Of a DNA stretch of 64,000 bases, positions 47,441 through 59,389 are shown piece by piece. Where the stretch lies: the NCBI GenBank assembly GCA_009667805.1, contig CM019066.1, positions 332,264,077 to 332,328,076 on the forward strand, in the 5' to 3' direction. Position 1 is the stretch's first letter. Each line of letters begins with the position of its first letter. The notes under the pieces are model-generated. The model was not told the origin of the DNA. It saw only the letters and a program-made list of their open reading frames with translations, and did not search any database. The position numbers and the translations under genes are program-made. The DNA is from Leptobrachium leishanense (Eukaryota; Chordata; Amphibia; Anura; Megophryidae).

Positions 47441-48472
47441 CACCACCGGCGAAAGTAAGGCAGATCTGGTGCTGCACTGTCTTGATCTCCCCAGGCAGCA
47501 CCCTTCATGCCTTGCTGGACTTTTCTCTGAAACACACTCTGGCAGCATCATCAGCTGCTACCAATCAGGCCCTGCATCTACTATTTAGCAGGGGCACGCC
47601 TGTCCCAGGATGCTTCTGCATTTTGTTTGCTTAGTTGCCTCAGAGTTTGTCTTCCAGCCTGTGTAGAAGCCTTGCTGCTCAGCCTGATCTTCCAGCCTCG
47701 CTGCTCAGCCTGATCTTCCAGCCTCGATGCTCAGCCTGATCTTCCAGCCTCGCTGCTCAGCCTGATCTTCCAGCCTCGCTGCTCAGCCTGATCTTCCAGC
47801 CTCGCTGCTCAGCCTGATCTTCCAGCCTCGCTGCTCAGCCTGATCTTCCAGCCTCGCTGCTCAGCCTGATCTTCCAGCCTCGCTGCTCAGCCTGATCTTC
47901 CAGCCTCGCTGCTCAGCCTGATCTTCCAGCGTCGCTGCTCAGCCTGATCTTCCAGCGTCGCTGCTCAGCTTGATCTTCCAGCGTCGCTGCTCAGCTTGAT
48001 CTTCCAGCCTCGCTGCTCAGCCTGATCTTTGTGTACCGGACCCCTGGCTATTCCCCTGGACTCTGATTTGGATCATCCCTTCTGGTACTGTACCTCTAGA
48101 CCCTCTGTTATTGTTCCTGTACAAGATCCCCTGCTGTTGTTCCTGTCCAAGACCCCTCTTGCTGTTGTCCCTGTCCTCACAATTCTGCTTAAGACCCTCC
48201 CGTTGCTGTTCCTGTTTACAAGACTCCCCTTCTGCAATCTCCAGATTTCAAGATCCACGCTGCCATAGACTTTTACTGCACCAAGGACTTACCTACAGAG
48301 ACTTCCCATCAGCACTATCACCCCCTTTCCTGCCTCGCCCCTCTCCTGTGTTTATATTGTTTCTCTGAATAAACCCTATCTGGTTTCCAACATACCAAGT
48401 TTCTCCAAGTGTATAACTGCATCCTGGGCTCGCAACCTCACCCCGTGGCAGCGCACGTGACTATATAGTATG
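47441..48472 (+). repeat. LTR-like segment containing a 26-bp VNTR
   Basis: It opens with tgctggacttttctctgaaa, contains the VNTR (47671-48029), then C/T-rich sequence and a tgtttctctgaataaaccct polyadenylation signal. It ends near gcaacctcaccccgtggcag. Such an arrangement resembles a Gypsy- or ERV-type LTR. The internal region and second LTR are not in view. Confidence 0.45.
47671..48029 (+). repeat. 26-bp VNTR, about 14 copies
   Basis: Unit cagcctgatcttccagcctc plus gctgct, period 26. The first ten or so units are nearly identical. The later ones share gcgtcg and cagctt variants, showing block-wise homogenisation. Confidence 0.92.
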
Positions 48473-48728
48473 CACATAATATATGAGACACATAAATGAT
48501 AAGGATATAATTATTAAATCTATTAAGCCACTTTCAGAACAATGTATTTTTTCAGTCTTCTGCTGGCATAAAATAAATTGTTAAAATAATAAACATAAAA
48601 TTCACTTTAAGGCGGATGAACTTACTCCAAATAGACAAATAATTGCAAAGATCATTTGTCTTAAGCAAAACACTTGTGAATACTCTTCTTTATTAAACTG
48701 TCTGGATATTAACTGCAAAAAACATAAA
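48473..48728. other. No feature recognised
   Basis: AT-rich, no frame of interest. Confidence 0.4.
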
Positions 48729-49389
48729 GGGCCCTTTTACACTGTTCGCGCACAATTTTGCGCGTGTGCAAAAACGCATTAACGCGAGGGGAAAAACCCT
48801 TTGCGCTGAACGTTGTATTACAACGTTCGCGCACAAAATGCCCATTAACGTCTAACGCAAGTTACCTTGCGCGAACCCTGCGCGAGCGAACGTTTGTGTG
48901 CTCATCCCATACTTAACATTGTGAGCGCAAATGCGTTCGTGCGCTGGTACGCAGATGGTATTACAATCGATGCGCATATTTTTAACGAATGACGTTTGCG
49001 CGCATAATTTTAACGTCTTTGAAAAGCTGGTGGTAACTGCAAATCTGGACCTCCTGGCCGAAACCAAATACACCAGCACGAAAAACAAAATACAGCACAG
49101 TATAGCTACACATTCTACACATACCCAAACAATAAAAAATTTATTATTGCTGCAGCATATATACTCAGATTGATTTTGACAGGCGCAAAAACTGAATGGG
49201 AGACAATTGTGGTTGTTAATTCTGATTGCCCACCGATTTCTGCACGCAGCGTTAATTTGCGCGCGTTTTCGCACGTATTTTTTACGCCCGATATTTTCGG
49301 ACGGATGAAAAAATGCGCTGGGTTTGTAATACCAGCGTTTACGCGCGTCAACGTTTAACGCTGCGCGCAAAAGAAATTGAAAGAATGTT
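48729..49389. mobile_element. CpG-rich MITE, gggccctattacattctt family, copy 3, right end truncated
   Basis: It starts gggcccttttacactgttcg and ends gcgcaaaagaaattgaaaga then atg, lacking the final aatagggccc. The body holds the same gcgcaaa and gaaaagctggtggtaac motifs as the copies at 33522 and 45465. Confidence 0.75.
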
Positions 49390-49863
49390 TTTATTCAAAA
49401 GTCATCATGCACGAAAAAGCTATATATGCATAAAATACCTATTGGTAAGTGTATCCAACTTACATCCAAATCGACTTACGAACAGTCGATCAGAATGTAA
49501 TGCGATCATATGCTTCCGAGCGGCTGTCCTGTTTAATTTATATTTGTGGGCGTGGTTTTTTTAAACATTTTGTCCGCTCTGTTAATTTCACACAAAGTAG
49601 AAAAATTTGGAGAAAATAGAGGCATGGAAATAAGATTTAAAGAATGAACAAAACACAAAAAATTCCTGAAATATATTTATAATCGCATTCATCAATTTAG
49701 CGCATGCACCAAAATAATCAAGGCCCTTTGCGGTGTGCAATTTGCGTATCCTACACTACGCAGGTAGCCCAGAAAGTGCAAATTGTGCAGAAAAGCCTCA
49801 GCGGCCTCTGCCCAATTATTTAAGGACAAAAAAAGAGACCTCCACTTTCAATAGAGTGCTCTT
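49390..49863. other. No gene; short shared repeat
   Basis: Positions 49800-49850 (gcggcctctgcccaattatt, taaggacaaaaaa) resemble 28406-28445. The rest is unremarkable. Confidence 0.4.
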
Positions 49864-49867
49864 TTAA

Positions 49868-50064
49868 CCCCCTTCCCCCCACAGGACATTCTATCTATGC
49901 TGTCCTGGCAGAGGGTGGGCCTTGAAGACGCAGGACATAGAGGTACCCCCTGCTGTCTTCAATGGGCCTCCTAGGATGCGTGGCGGGCCGAAATCAGCGG
50001 CTAGCCTGGCAGCTGTCGGTGTTAACCCACCCCCAACAGATGACACCCGCCCGTCATGAAGGGG
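49868..50064. mobile_element. piggyBac-like MITE, 0.2 kb
   Basis: TTAA at 49864-49867 and 50065-50068. Ends cccccttccccccac and gtcatgaagggg are imperfect inverse repeats. The interior has a ggacattctatctatgctgt/ggacatag-type fold. Confidence 0.5.
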
Positions 50065-50068
50065 TTAA

Positions 50069-51277
50069 TAAATTTACCTAGATTTCCTGTTGTCCACAAG
50101 AACTAATCACAGAGAATCGCTGGTTACCGACAGGCCCACCCATTTTTTAGTGAATAGAGCCAGGTATATACTGATATAGCAGACAAATTCCATCATGTGA
50201 GGCCCTGGCCTGAGTGAAGCCTTAGGCGACCGTCTACTTTGCCTAATTATAGAGCTGCCTCTAGGAGCATATAGCTTGAGAGATTACAAGTATAATTACC
50301 AATGCTTAAAGACAAGGACACTGTCATCTCACAGCCTCGTTCCAGTCCCTCCATCTTATACCTTATCTTAACTGATTGGCCCTGTTTATGAAAACCATCC
50401 CCAAACAGGACAGATGTCAGTGTGCTGGCTTCAATCCCCGCACATCAGCATGCCCTGAATGGTTAGCAGAGAGAGCAAAGGACCTATTTGGAAGAGAGAA
50501 CTCCTGCTCTCCCCTGTCAATCAATCCCGTTGTGGGCTTCCTATGACTTCGCACAGTATAGCCGGTGCAGTGAATAGACAGTAAATCTGTCCAAGAAAAG
50601 AATTTAGAAAGTCCAGTGAGGTTAAATTACCAGTCTAAACACTATTATGTAAAGATTGTATTGCAGATCATGAATTAAATATACTGTGCTCAACCTGGTG
50701 CCTTTTCTTTTCTTTAAATTTATCCTTGAGAATAAAGAGAAATCAAAGGGTTTTTAAACACATATTTTTACACGCGTTTCAATCTTCGAAATGCTAAGCC
50801 TTGATTTCCGAAAGAAAGCCAATGGAAACTCACTGCAAAAATACAAACTGCTACGGGGCAGAATACGCAGAAGAGCTCGGGTCAATTAACATCCCTTAGA
50901 TTTGTTCCTCTGAAACAGCTAGTCTAATTAACCTTTGCTTGAAAGACTGGAACTTGGCCCATTGATGCGTAGAGATTTAATTAAGTGTTAATACCCGATG
51001 GCCAGGTCTTTACCATGAGTTACGGACTGTGGGTATACAGTACTTATTTGCCCTAAGCCAAAATGAGATTTTGCTGAATTATTTGCCCTTCAGAGAGAAA
51101 GATTAACGGTTGTATTATACTTTCCAAAGTGCTTGTTTAATGATGTAACCTTCTTAGAGTATCGCTTCTTTTGTACTGTTCCATTCGCAGACATAAGATC
51201 TGAAATAACCGAAAAAAATCAAAAAATGCTTAAAAAAAGTTTACTCTGCCTTAACCTATATTTATAACTAATATTAT
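50069..51277. other. No feature recognised
   Basis: No splice-flanked exon and no repeat boundary detected. Possibly unique sequence. Confidence 0.4.
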
Positions 51278-52159
51278 CAGGGTTATTCAAAGAGAATCGA
51301 AAAGTCACCGCACGATCGGTGACTTTTCGTTCTCTTCAATTGGGTGCAATTTGGCGATCCCATTTCGGCGACCCTGCGATGGATTCAGCATGCACCACAG
51401 GGCCGTCGTAGTGCAGGGAAAAGCTGCCGCAAACCCAACGAACACTTACTGCAAAACCAGATGAAGGCAAACCGAAACCCGCAAAAAAAACATCTGGATT
51501 AATCCCGCCGAACACGCCGAAGAAACCCGAGCAGAAGCCGATCAGAGAGCAGAGCAGACGCCGGAAAAAGCCGACACCGCAGACGAATGGAGGGAAAAAA
51601 AATAAAACAGTATGCTTGAAGGTTTGAAAAGTGAAACGCTGTTTGCAAAGAAACTACAGAACGAAAAAGTCTGAAATTTACATATAAGATCCAATGAATG
51701 ATAATAAAAAAGGGCTGTTACAGAAAAAAGAAAAAACAATTTAAAAAAAAAGGAAAATGCCTAAAAGATCCTATAAAAAAAAAATCGATGAATAAAGAGA
51801 CTTTTTACTGCAGAATATTATAATCAATGGTTTATTAGATATTGAATTAAAACAGGAATATTTTTAACATTGAAACCTATGGAATTCGCCTGAATAAATC
51901 TGTCGAATGAAACCACCGAATGGCAGGGCATTTCGGCAACTTTTCACTGCTGTTTTGTGTTATCTGAATAGACGGAGCATTGCTTCTCTATGGGGATTTC
52001 ACTGACCTCGAAAAGGCACCGTATGTGCAGGCAATTCGCCAACATTTGGCGTATTGCCTGCTCTCTGAATAGCCGAATGGCCAGGAAAGGTAACCAAACG
52101 CTGAATTTCAGCGTTCGGTTACCTTTCGCCAGCAATTCGGATCTCTTTGAATAACCCTG
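51278..52159. mobile_element. Fold-back DNA element, cagggttattcaaagag family, copy 2
   Basis: Ends cagggttattcaaagagaat and atctctttgaataaccctg between TA-containing flanks (tta-t / tat). The body is collinear with 15800-16733, including aaaagtcaccgcacgatcgg, agggctgttacagaaaaa and aggtaaccaaacgctgaatt. Confidence 0.8.
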
Positions 52160-52170
52160 TATGTTTTCAG

Positions 52171-52604
52171 TAAGGCTGGGGTCAGACGAACGCTGTGCAA
52201 ACGCGCATGCAGCCACACTTTATCACGGCCGAAGTAGCAGCAAATGACGGCCAATGACAGCCAATATACGAAGTACGGCCGTACAAAAGGTCGGCCAGGC
52301 AGCGCAAGCAGCAAACGAACGCATTTTTTCGAGAACGTCAAACCACTAGTACTGACGTACAGAGTGCGCTGCGTCCGCTAGCGGCGTGTGTGCGTGATTA
52401 GGAGATGTCAGACACTGCTAATGTCCGGCCAACATAACGTCCAGACGCAAAAAGTGTTTTATTGATGATCCGTACAAAATCACGGACAAAAATGCGCATC
52501 GTATGACCGCTAACGCGTATTCCGTGGAAAAATACGTCCATTCGTTCAAACGCACTTTTTCAAGGACGACGCGAAAAATGCGTTCGTCTGACCCTAGCCT
52601 TACT
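52171..52604. mobile_element. MITE, aaggctggggtcagacgaacgc family, copy 3
   Basis: taaggctggggtcagacgaa and ttcgtctgaccctagcctta are near-perfect inverse ends. The interior is CpG-rich with acggcc and gcgcat motifs. Confidence 0.75.
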
Positions 52605-53144
52605 GGAGAAAACTGAGTAATGGGATAAAGATCGGCTCATTAATATGAATTTTTCTATACTACAGCCTGTTATTTTGGGGGACTTTGAGCAACATGAGCC
52701 AAAAAGGATCACTCACTAACTACCATTCTTTCAATGAGATAGCGGTGGTTTTACGTCAGCGAACTTTGGGTATCAAGTATGGTGAATTCTCTATTCAGGG
52801 TATTGCGATTGTATGTCGCTGTACTTTTCTCAGTTCTCTCCACTACACTTTATGCTGACATTGTATAGCACAGTTCTGAGCTTAGTTTTCTATGGAGTTT
52901 CCACTGGTGTCTCCCCCGTAGAGTCTAAAGATGCTTTTTAGCATAAATGTCAACCTGGTTGTCACCATAATTTCAGTCTACCGTTATTTTTAGCTTTGTT
53001 TCTACCAAAGTTGAATGGAGAGCGCCACTTTCAATCTACTTAAGCATATTAATCTGTGTTGCATCAAAGGTGGAACCACACAATGGAGAATAGCCTTATC
53101 TTATTCATTTTATAGACGAATAACAGTGGTACAGTTGGTTTTTT
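52605..53144. other. No feature recognised
   Basis: No exon-like frame or repeat boundary. Confidence 0.4.
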
Positions 53145-53342
53145 TTTGGAGAAGGTATTCTAACAGGAAGGATACATTGAGATTTCTATCATTTTAAAGT
53201 ATGTCCTGGGTGGCGAGTATGTACCTTTAGGTATTTTGCCCAAAGACACTTGCTGGAGAGGTGCTCTTGCTGGGATTTGAACCTGTGTCTCCACGGTTCA
53301 GAGCAGTGATGTTACCTCTACTCCACCCAGCTGGTTTAGTGT
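53145..53342 (+). repeat. LINE/SINE 3-prime-type repeat
   Basis: gaaggatacattgagatttc, gtattttgcccaaagacact and ctgggatttgaacctgtgtc in order. The last string reads, in complement, like a tRNA B box (ggttcaaatcc). It is related to 9460-9850. Confidence 0.5.
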
Positions 53343-53458
53343 TTTTCCACAGCGTCTTCTCCTTCCGTTGTTGAATTTTCCTGTTCTGGATCATGGATGT
53401 TCACCATAGTTGCAAAAATGATGGTGTTATTTTTACCACAAGTGTTTTCACCAATGCC

Positions 53459-53640
53459 AAACAATGATTCCAACATACGGCAGTATTTTTCCAATGGCTT
53501 TTATACCATCACCACAAGATAAGACAGCATTTTGAACTGCAACAGGTCTTTGTCTGTTGTAGGTCGAAACCTTGTCTTATCTTGTGGTGATGGGATAAAA
53601 GCCACTGGAAAAATACTGTTGTATGCTGGAATCATTGTTT
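53459..53640. repeat. Long inverted repeat
   Basis: Left arm 53459-53533 (aaacaatgattccaacatac, tttttccaatggctttta, ccacaagataagac) pairs with 53569-53640 (gtcttatcttgtggtgatgg, ggaatcattgttt). The centre is about 35 nt. The layout resembles the hammerhead palindromes at 22909 and 24040, but no CUGANGA box is present. Confidence 0.75.
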
Positions 53641-53948
53641 GGCGTTGTTTCAGGCCTTGGAGTGAGGCCCCTCTGGCAGGCAGCTCGAAGGTGGGTGTAA
53701 GCATACGACATACTGTATACTACAGTGTTTTCAACACTGGTAAACATCAGCGGTTTGTCAAGTAAACGACCCTATACAAATATTTTATATCCTAAAAGGC
53801 AGCAAGAAATAGATCCTGTCTATCACCACGTATTTCTACTACTATTAACAAGGGTGTCATCAAGGAATAATTATTATCACTAACTGAAGTAACATCAACT
53901 ACTGTTTTCTTGCCTTGTTGTGTCTCAGTTCATGGTGATTGTGAAAGT

Positions 53949-54525
53949 GGTGGGGGTTCCTCAATCTTCTTACATGCTTTCACTGGTGGTGGTGGGGTTC
54001 CTCAATCTTCTTACATGCTTTCACTGGTGGTGGTGGGGTTCCTCAATCTTCTTACATGCTTTCACTGGTGGTGGTGGGGTTCCTCACTCTTCTTACATGC
54101 TTTCACTGGTGGTGGTGGGGTTCCTCAATCTTCTTACATGCTTTCACTGGTGGTGGTGGTGGGGTTCCTCAATCTTCTTACATGCTTTCACTGGTGGTGG
54201 TGAGGTTCCTCAATCTTCTTACATGCTTTCACTGGTGGTGGTGGTGGGGTTCCTCAATCTTCTTACATGCTTTCACTGGTGGTGGTGGGGTTCCTCAATC
54301 TTCTTACATACTTTCACTGGTGATGGTGGGGTTCCTCAATCTTCTTACATGCTTTCACTGGTGGTGGTGAGGTTCCTCAATCTTCTTACATGCTTTCACT
54401 GGTGGTGGTGAGGTTCCTCAATCTTCTTACATGCTTGCACTGATGGTGGTGAGGTTCCTCAATCTTCTTACATGCTTTCACTGGTGGTGGTGGGGTTCCT
54501 CAATCTTCTTACATGCTTTCACTTC
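53949..54525 (+). repeat. 41-bp VNTR, about 14 copies
   Basis: Unit ggttcctcaatcttcttaca, tgctttcactggtggtggtgg, period 41 with 3-bp (ggt) length variants. The unit lacks stops in all three plus frames, so three overlapping frames stay open. They translate the same 41-residue superperiod and are artefacts. Confidence 0.93.
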
Positions 54526-55289
54526 CCTTTATTGTTTTGTCTCGGGAACCACCAAAGTCATTCATAAATTACATTACCTCGTTATTGCACCAAAAATTCT
54601 TAATTTCCGCTAATTTATAATATATGCACACTATATGTGAAAGCGTCTGAGATTTTCAGATTGCAAAGAAGTTATGAAGGTGGTAAAGGCTGGGGTGCAA
54701 GGGATGGGGGAAGTTGGGCTAACTGTTAAAGTAGAAATAGATAGGATGTGCTTATTATGAAAGCTTTGTGATGAGGGATAATATGCAGTCAAGGTGCTGC
54801 TGACAACAAGGTGCTTCAACTCCCATGACTGACACTCCGTTAAATCATTTTATCGTATACGTCGTATTCCATATGTATATGTTATGCTTAGAGTCTGAAG
54901 TGCAGCTAAAGCTAGGATTACCCCCAGGAAAAAGCTGACTTTACACAGCAGCTTTTGGGTAATGCCTGAAATAAAATCAAACGTCGGGGTATACCTGAGT
55001 AAACTGTGATGTAACCAAATGTCTCTGGGTAAGACCTCCTGCTCTTCGGCCCTGTAACAAGCATCAAGAATACACAGACCTGACCTCCTGTTCTTCCCTC
55101 TGCTGCCCAAAACCCTCCCTCCCCATCCACCCGCCCACACAGGGCCGGTTTCCTCTCCAGCTGTCTCGACTTCTCTTTCTAATTACTCTTACTGGCCCAT
55201 ACTTCTGCTTCTTTTCATGCAGTCCCCATGATATTCTTCTGGCCACTAGTTTAAACTTCCCTCTGCTCCCATTTGTTTCAGTTACCCCA
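54526..55289. other. No feature recognised
   Basis: No supported exon or repeat boundary. Confidence 0.4.
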
Positions 55290-55490
55290 CTCCCTTAGAG
55301 TGTAAGCTCACAGGATGTCTGCCTGAGCACTTGGTTTAAAGTGCTGTATTACCTGGACAGTTATTCTATGGGCAGGGTTGTCTCTGCTCTTGTGTCATGT
55401 ACATCACCTGTTTGTGCTTCCCCATTGTAAAGCGCTACGGAATCTGTTGGTGCTGTATAAGTACTTGCTACTGTAACTGTAACTTGTTTT
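55290..55490 (+). repeat. Interspersed repeat tail, attgtaaagcgct type
   Basis: ttagagtgtaagctcacagg, cattgtaaagcgctacggaa and ttggtgctgtataagta. It is the same family as 6075, 9295 and 34203. Confidence 0.65.
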
Positions 55491-55496
55491 CTAAAG

Positions 55497-55840
55497 GGGT
55501 TATTCAATGAAATTTTGATGTTCTCTGCACTTCGTTGACTTAAATTCGCAGACCCTGTGGTGAATTCAGCATTCACCGCAGGGTCTCCGAAGTGCAGCGA
55601 ATCGACCCACTGAAAAATTCTGCCGACTGCCGAATCGATGCTCAAACCGTCGTCAACCCGCCGAACATACCACCGACCAGCCGCCAAACAGGGGTTAAAA
55701 AAAACTAACAAAAAAAACCACAACTTTTAAAGCACGTTTTAAAAATTTCTAGTGCATGAAAATGCATAGAAATAATAAATGAGGTCCTAGGAATAACAAT
55801 ATAAAGGTCTGTTACAGAAAAAAAACAAAAAAAAAACGCC

Positions 55841-55878
<38 letters not shown>

Positions 55879-55885
55879 GGAATCA
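55497..55885. mobile_element. ggttattca-family element, left part
   Basis: ggggttattcaatgaaattt, cgcagaccctgtggtgaatt and its inverse, then aaaggtctgttacagaaaaa and a poly-A run at about 55846-55876. A matching right part in the family is found at 59390-59628, with other elements between. Confidence 0.5.
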
Positions 55886-55889
55886 AAAT

Positions 55890-56455
55890 TTAGCGCCGCT
55901 AAGCGCATCCTCTACATGGAGTCCATAGAACTCCATTGAGGCAGACCCTGGCGGTCACATGACCTGCCGGATCTCGCCTCGCGAGGGACTGGCAGGTCGG
56001 TGTAGTGATCTGCAGGGAGAGACTGGGGGACTTTTTCCCCCAGTCTCTCCCTGCTCCCGCCAGACTGAGGAGGCGGATGGAGCCGCAGGATAGAAGGTGA
56101 GTATCTGGATTTTTTATTGGGGGTTTTTTGGCTTGTGCTGACAGATTCTGCACCAGCGGAATCTGTTAGCACCAAGTCCAGGCTGTGGTTAAATTTTGAG
56201 TAACCGCAGCCAGACGTTAATCAGCGTTAGGACTTTGTAATCCTAACGCTGATTAACACTTTGTGCTCCCTATACTCAACATGGGGAGCGCAGAGTACAG
56301 TAATCTCATTCTGAAAAGTGCAAGGTACCAAACGCTAACGGGTTTCTTAACCCGTTAGCGTTTGGATTGTAATATGCTGTGGCTACCTGGGCTAAAGTTA
56401 ATGCTCACTCAGGTGAAAGATAACGTTAGCACCAAGTATGTAATGTAATGTAATG
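55890..56455. repeat. Fold-back repeat cluster related to 4534-4800
   Basis: ggagtccatagaactccatt and gcggtcacatgacctgccgg match 4740-4790. Strong hairpins lie at 56013-56057 (gagagactgggggacttttt and inverse) and about 56213-56258 (cgttaatcagcgttaggact and inverse). It ends gataacgttagcaccaagta. Confidence 0.55.
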
Positions 56456-57990
56456 TAGAGTTTCAAGTAGCTTACACTTGAATGAATACCTAGGAGTATT
56501 CATATCCATTGATGAAAACAAAATTCACTTTTACCCAAGCCATCAGTAACCCCAACTTTAACCCTGAACCGAACTTTAATCACAACCTGAAACGTAATCC
56601 TAACCCCAACCCCATCCTAACCCTTTTAATCAATTTTACCTAAGGGAGGTTGGTTTGTCCACAGATTATCTGGGTAAAGCCTGAAACTTTCAATTTTTTT
56701 GCAACTTTACCCAGCAGTGTTGGAACATGCAGGCTTTACCCGGGATAAAAGGTTGGGGGGTTTTCTGTGGAGGCGCTGATTTATAGATATAAATTTTGGG
56801 TTTGCAGCCTACGAGGTGTTGCACATAATCTCAACAAAATGTGCAAATGTAATAGAGAGATGGTCCTGGTGGCGCAGTGGTGTACTATAAATCGTATAAA
56901 CCCTAGCCTGATATTAGGCCCTACAGGTGCTCGTACTAGAGTCTAAGATCTAAAAATGTTGCCAGGAACCTTCAGGTCCCGAGAGACGTACAATTAAAAA
57001 TGAGAAGTGCAAATTACAATTGATACATAAATGCAGTAGCAAAGCCGAGAGACATGCAAGGATTATGTATATCAATAAAGTGCATGTGCTTATGAAACCA
57101 TTCTTAAGTAAAGTGCATACACAGGTGGTGCGCTAAAAGCACAAATCGCTGATAGTTCTTTGGAGGGTTGTACAGTCAATAAGTCCTAAGCCACAGTAAA
57201 GTGCATGTGCAAAAGTGCAAATAACATGAAATAGAACCGCAAAAATTTTGTGGCCACTAGTGGTTGCACAGCGTATGAGCCGTGTTGTAGAGATAAACGG
57301 TCCACTGCCACAGCTTCTCTCCTCAATGGGTGGTTTATATAAGGGGAGAGAGAAGAAAAAAATAATAATAGTGCAGACTGCTTCAGGTATTTATGGTGAG
57401 GATAGAACAAGAATCTCACTCACGGATTACAGAGCCTAGTGTGTCCCTGGCTCTGGGTTGAAGCGCCTTACACCAGATATAGGGTGGCGTATCCCTTCTT
57501 TGTCCTACGGTTGGCCTCAGATGAAATACAAGCAGATAGACAGTGCTCCCATAGCGTAACACATTCGGTAAAAGTGGCAGCAAGTTAAAAATCTGATCAA
57601 TCTCACTCACCAATGGTGGAGCCTCGATTTTCTCAGGCTCGGCTTGTAAGCATATGGTACCATTTAAATCGCTGTGTACCTCACCTCTCTCGCCTGGAAC
57701 GTCTGTTTCTTTCCTTCTTCTATGCTGGTACTCCACCTCCAGAATAATTTAGGGAGGAGGAATTTACCCGGGATAAACTACCTTTAGCCATCACATACAA
57801 ATATTGTATATTTTTTGCAATCACTGTACTGTTCTTTCTGTAATGCTGTTAAAATGTACCTATAATTTCTAAGCACATGTCAACTGGATCACTAGCAAAA
57901 ACCTTGTAGCAGGTGTGCATATGCCTCATAGAGCCATAAAGTACTTGTATAAAGTATTCACTGCATAACTGCTGTCACTGACTGTATTGT
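56456..57990. other. No gene; possible degenerate Penelope-like flank
   Basis: No convincing exon. The part 56855-57740 (gatggtcctggtggcgcagt, cactcacggattacagagcc, aataatagtgcagact) resembles in style the outer arms of the Penelope-like element at 17157, but no hammerhead core was found. Confidence 0.35.
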
Positions 57991-57993
57991 GCA

Positions 57994-58287
57994 CTAAAGC
58001 CGGGGTCAGTCGAGCGTTTGCAGAGCGGAATGAATGTGTGTGAGAGTGGATGTTTCTTCCACTCTGACGCCGTCTGGCCACCTTGCTGAGCGCAGTTAGT
58101 GCGCTCAGCACTGCAAGGCTCGATTCTCCTATGGAGATCGTGCTTTGCAGCCCCGTGGAACGCGCATCGTATAGTGCTTCGACAGGGAGGCTTTCAGAAC
58201 GTCCGCAGCACGTCCGCTGTAGCATGTGCAATTCAAGCGAGCGCTACAGCATGTGGCCGGCCCTGTCACAACGCTGCGACTGACGCC
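57994..58287. mobile_element. MITE, gccggggtcagtcgagcg family, copy 4
   Basis: aaagccggggtcagtcgagc and acgctgcgactgacgcc are inverse ends. Internal inverse pairs gctgagcgcagttagtgcgc and ggaacgt/acgtcc motifs match the copy at 29858-30183. Confidence 0.55.
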
Positions 58288-58289
58288 TG

Positions 58290-59385
58290 GAGCAGGGGCA
58301 TACCAAGAACATTTGGCACCCGGGGCGGATCCTATATTTGGCCCCCCCCCAACTTTAATATGTAAAAAAAATTATGAATCTGCCGATGGTGAATCATGTG
58401 TCCTCTGTGCTGTGCAATAAGAGGTGAGTGTAGATTTTTTTGAATAATTATTATTTTTAAGTGATTTTGCGAACTCACAACATATCCATCCTCATGCTAT
58501 GAACAAAAGTACACATGTGGCTGGTTATGTTGATGGAAGTTGTGTGTGTGTTGGGGTGGCTTGTTTTGTGTGATAGGATTTGTGTGTTGGTGGCTGGGTT
58601 GTATGTTGATGGCTGGTGTTGTGTGATGGGGTTGTGGGTTGGTTAGTTTTGTGTGATGGAGTTCTATGGGTGGCTGGTTTTGTGTGATGGGAGTTGTGTG
58701 TGGGTGGCTGGTTTTGTGTGATGGGAGTTGTGTGTCTGGGTGGCTGGTTTTGTGTAATGGGAGTTGTGTGTGTGGGTGGCTGGTTTTGTGTGATGGGAGT
58801 TGTGTGTGTGGGTGGCTGGTTTTGTGGATTGGAGTTGCTGAGCAGAGACTGGGTGTGAGTTTTGCAGGTATACGATGTTGCTATGGTATTTTTTCCAGTT
58901 TTTTAAGACTCCCTCTTACCTGTCCCGGTGTACCCTGGGCTGCCTATTCACTGGTGATGCAGTGAATGCAGCCTGGCCCCCTCTATGGAGGACCTCACCA
59001 AGAGCCAGGCAGCTCAATGACAAATTTCTGGTCACTGCAGTGCTGGTTAAGGAAAGGTCAGCAGTAAACAGCAGTAAGCAGACAGGGCTTCATATTCTGC
59101 TACTACCCCCCCTTTACCTGCCGTTTACTGTTATCTTCTCTCTCTGCACACAAATCACATCCCCCTCCCCTCTCCTGGAGCTGCTGCGGGAGGGGAATTT
59201 TTATTCTATTCTATTTTATTCCGAATGCAAACGTGCTGCTCCACTGCTCGTTGTGTGAGAACACAGCTCAAAGCTGACACACAATGACAGTGGCACCTCC
59301 TAATGCCCCCTAATGACACCCCAATAATCACTGGTACCTGGGGCAACCCACCCCCGCCACTCCCCTAAGTACACCACTGCTCTGT
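58290..59385. mobile_element. hAT-like repeat with internal VNTR
   Basis: Left end caggggcataccaagaacat, ggcacccggggcgg; right end ggtacctggggcaacccacc...agtacaccactg. The ends are imperfect inverse repeats of the cagtggcgtac type. No clean 8-bp duplication was found, so the boundaries are provisional. Confidence 0.45.
58530..58840 (+). repeat. VNTR, gtgggtggctggttttgtgt unit
   Basis: About seven units of roughly 40-46 bp: gtgggtggctggttttgtgt then gatgggagttgtgtgt. Regular in the right half, degenerate in the left. Confidence 0.8.
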
Positions 59386-59389
59386 GATA

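Noticed and set aside
53910..54613. Frames with repeated HWWWWGSSIFLHAFTGGGG
   Set aside because: Artefact of the 41-bp VNTR, which is open in three frames.
56530..56640. cctaacccc-like motifs suggesting telomere repeats
   Set aside because: Irregular and not in hexamer register; the similarity is compositional.
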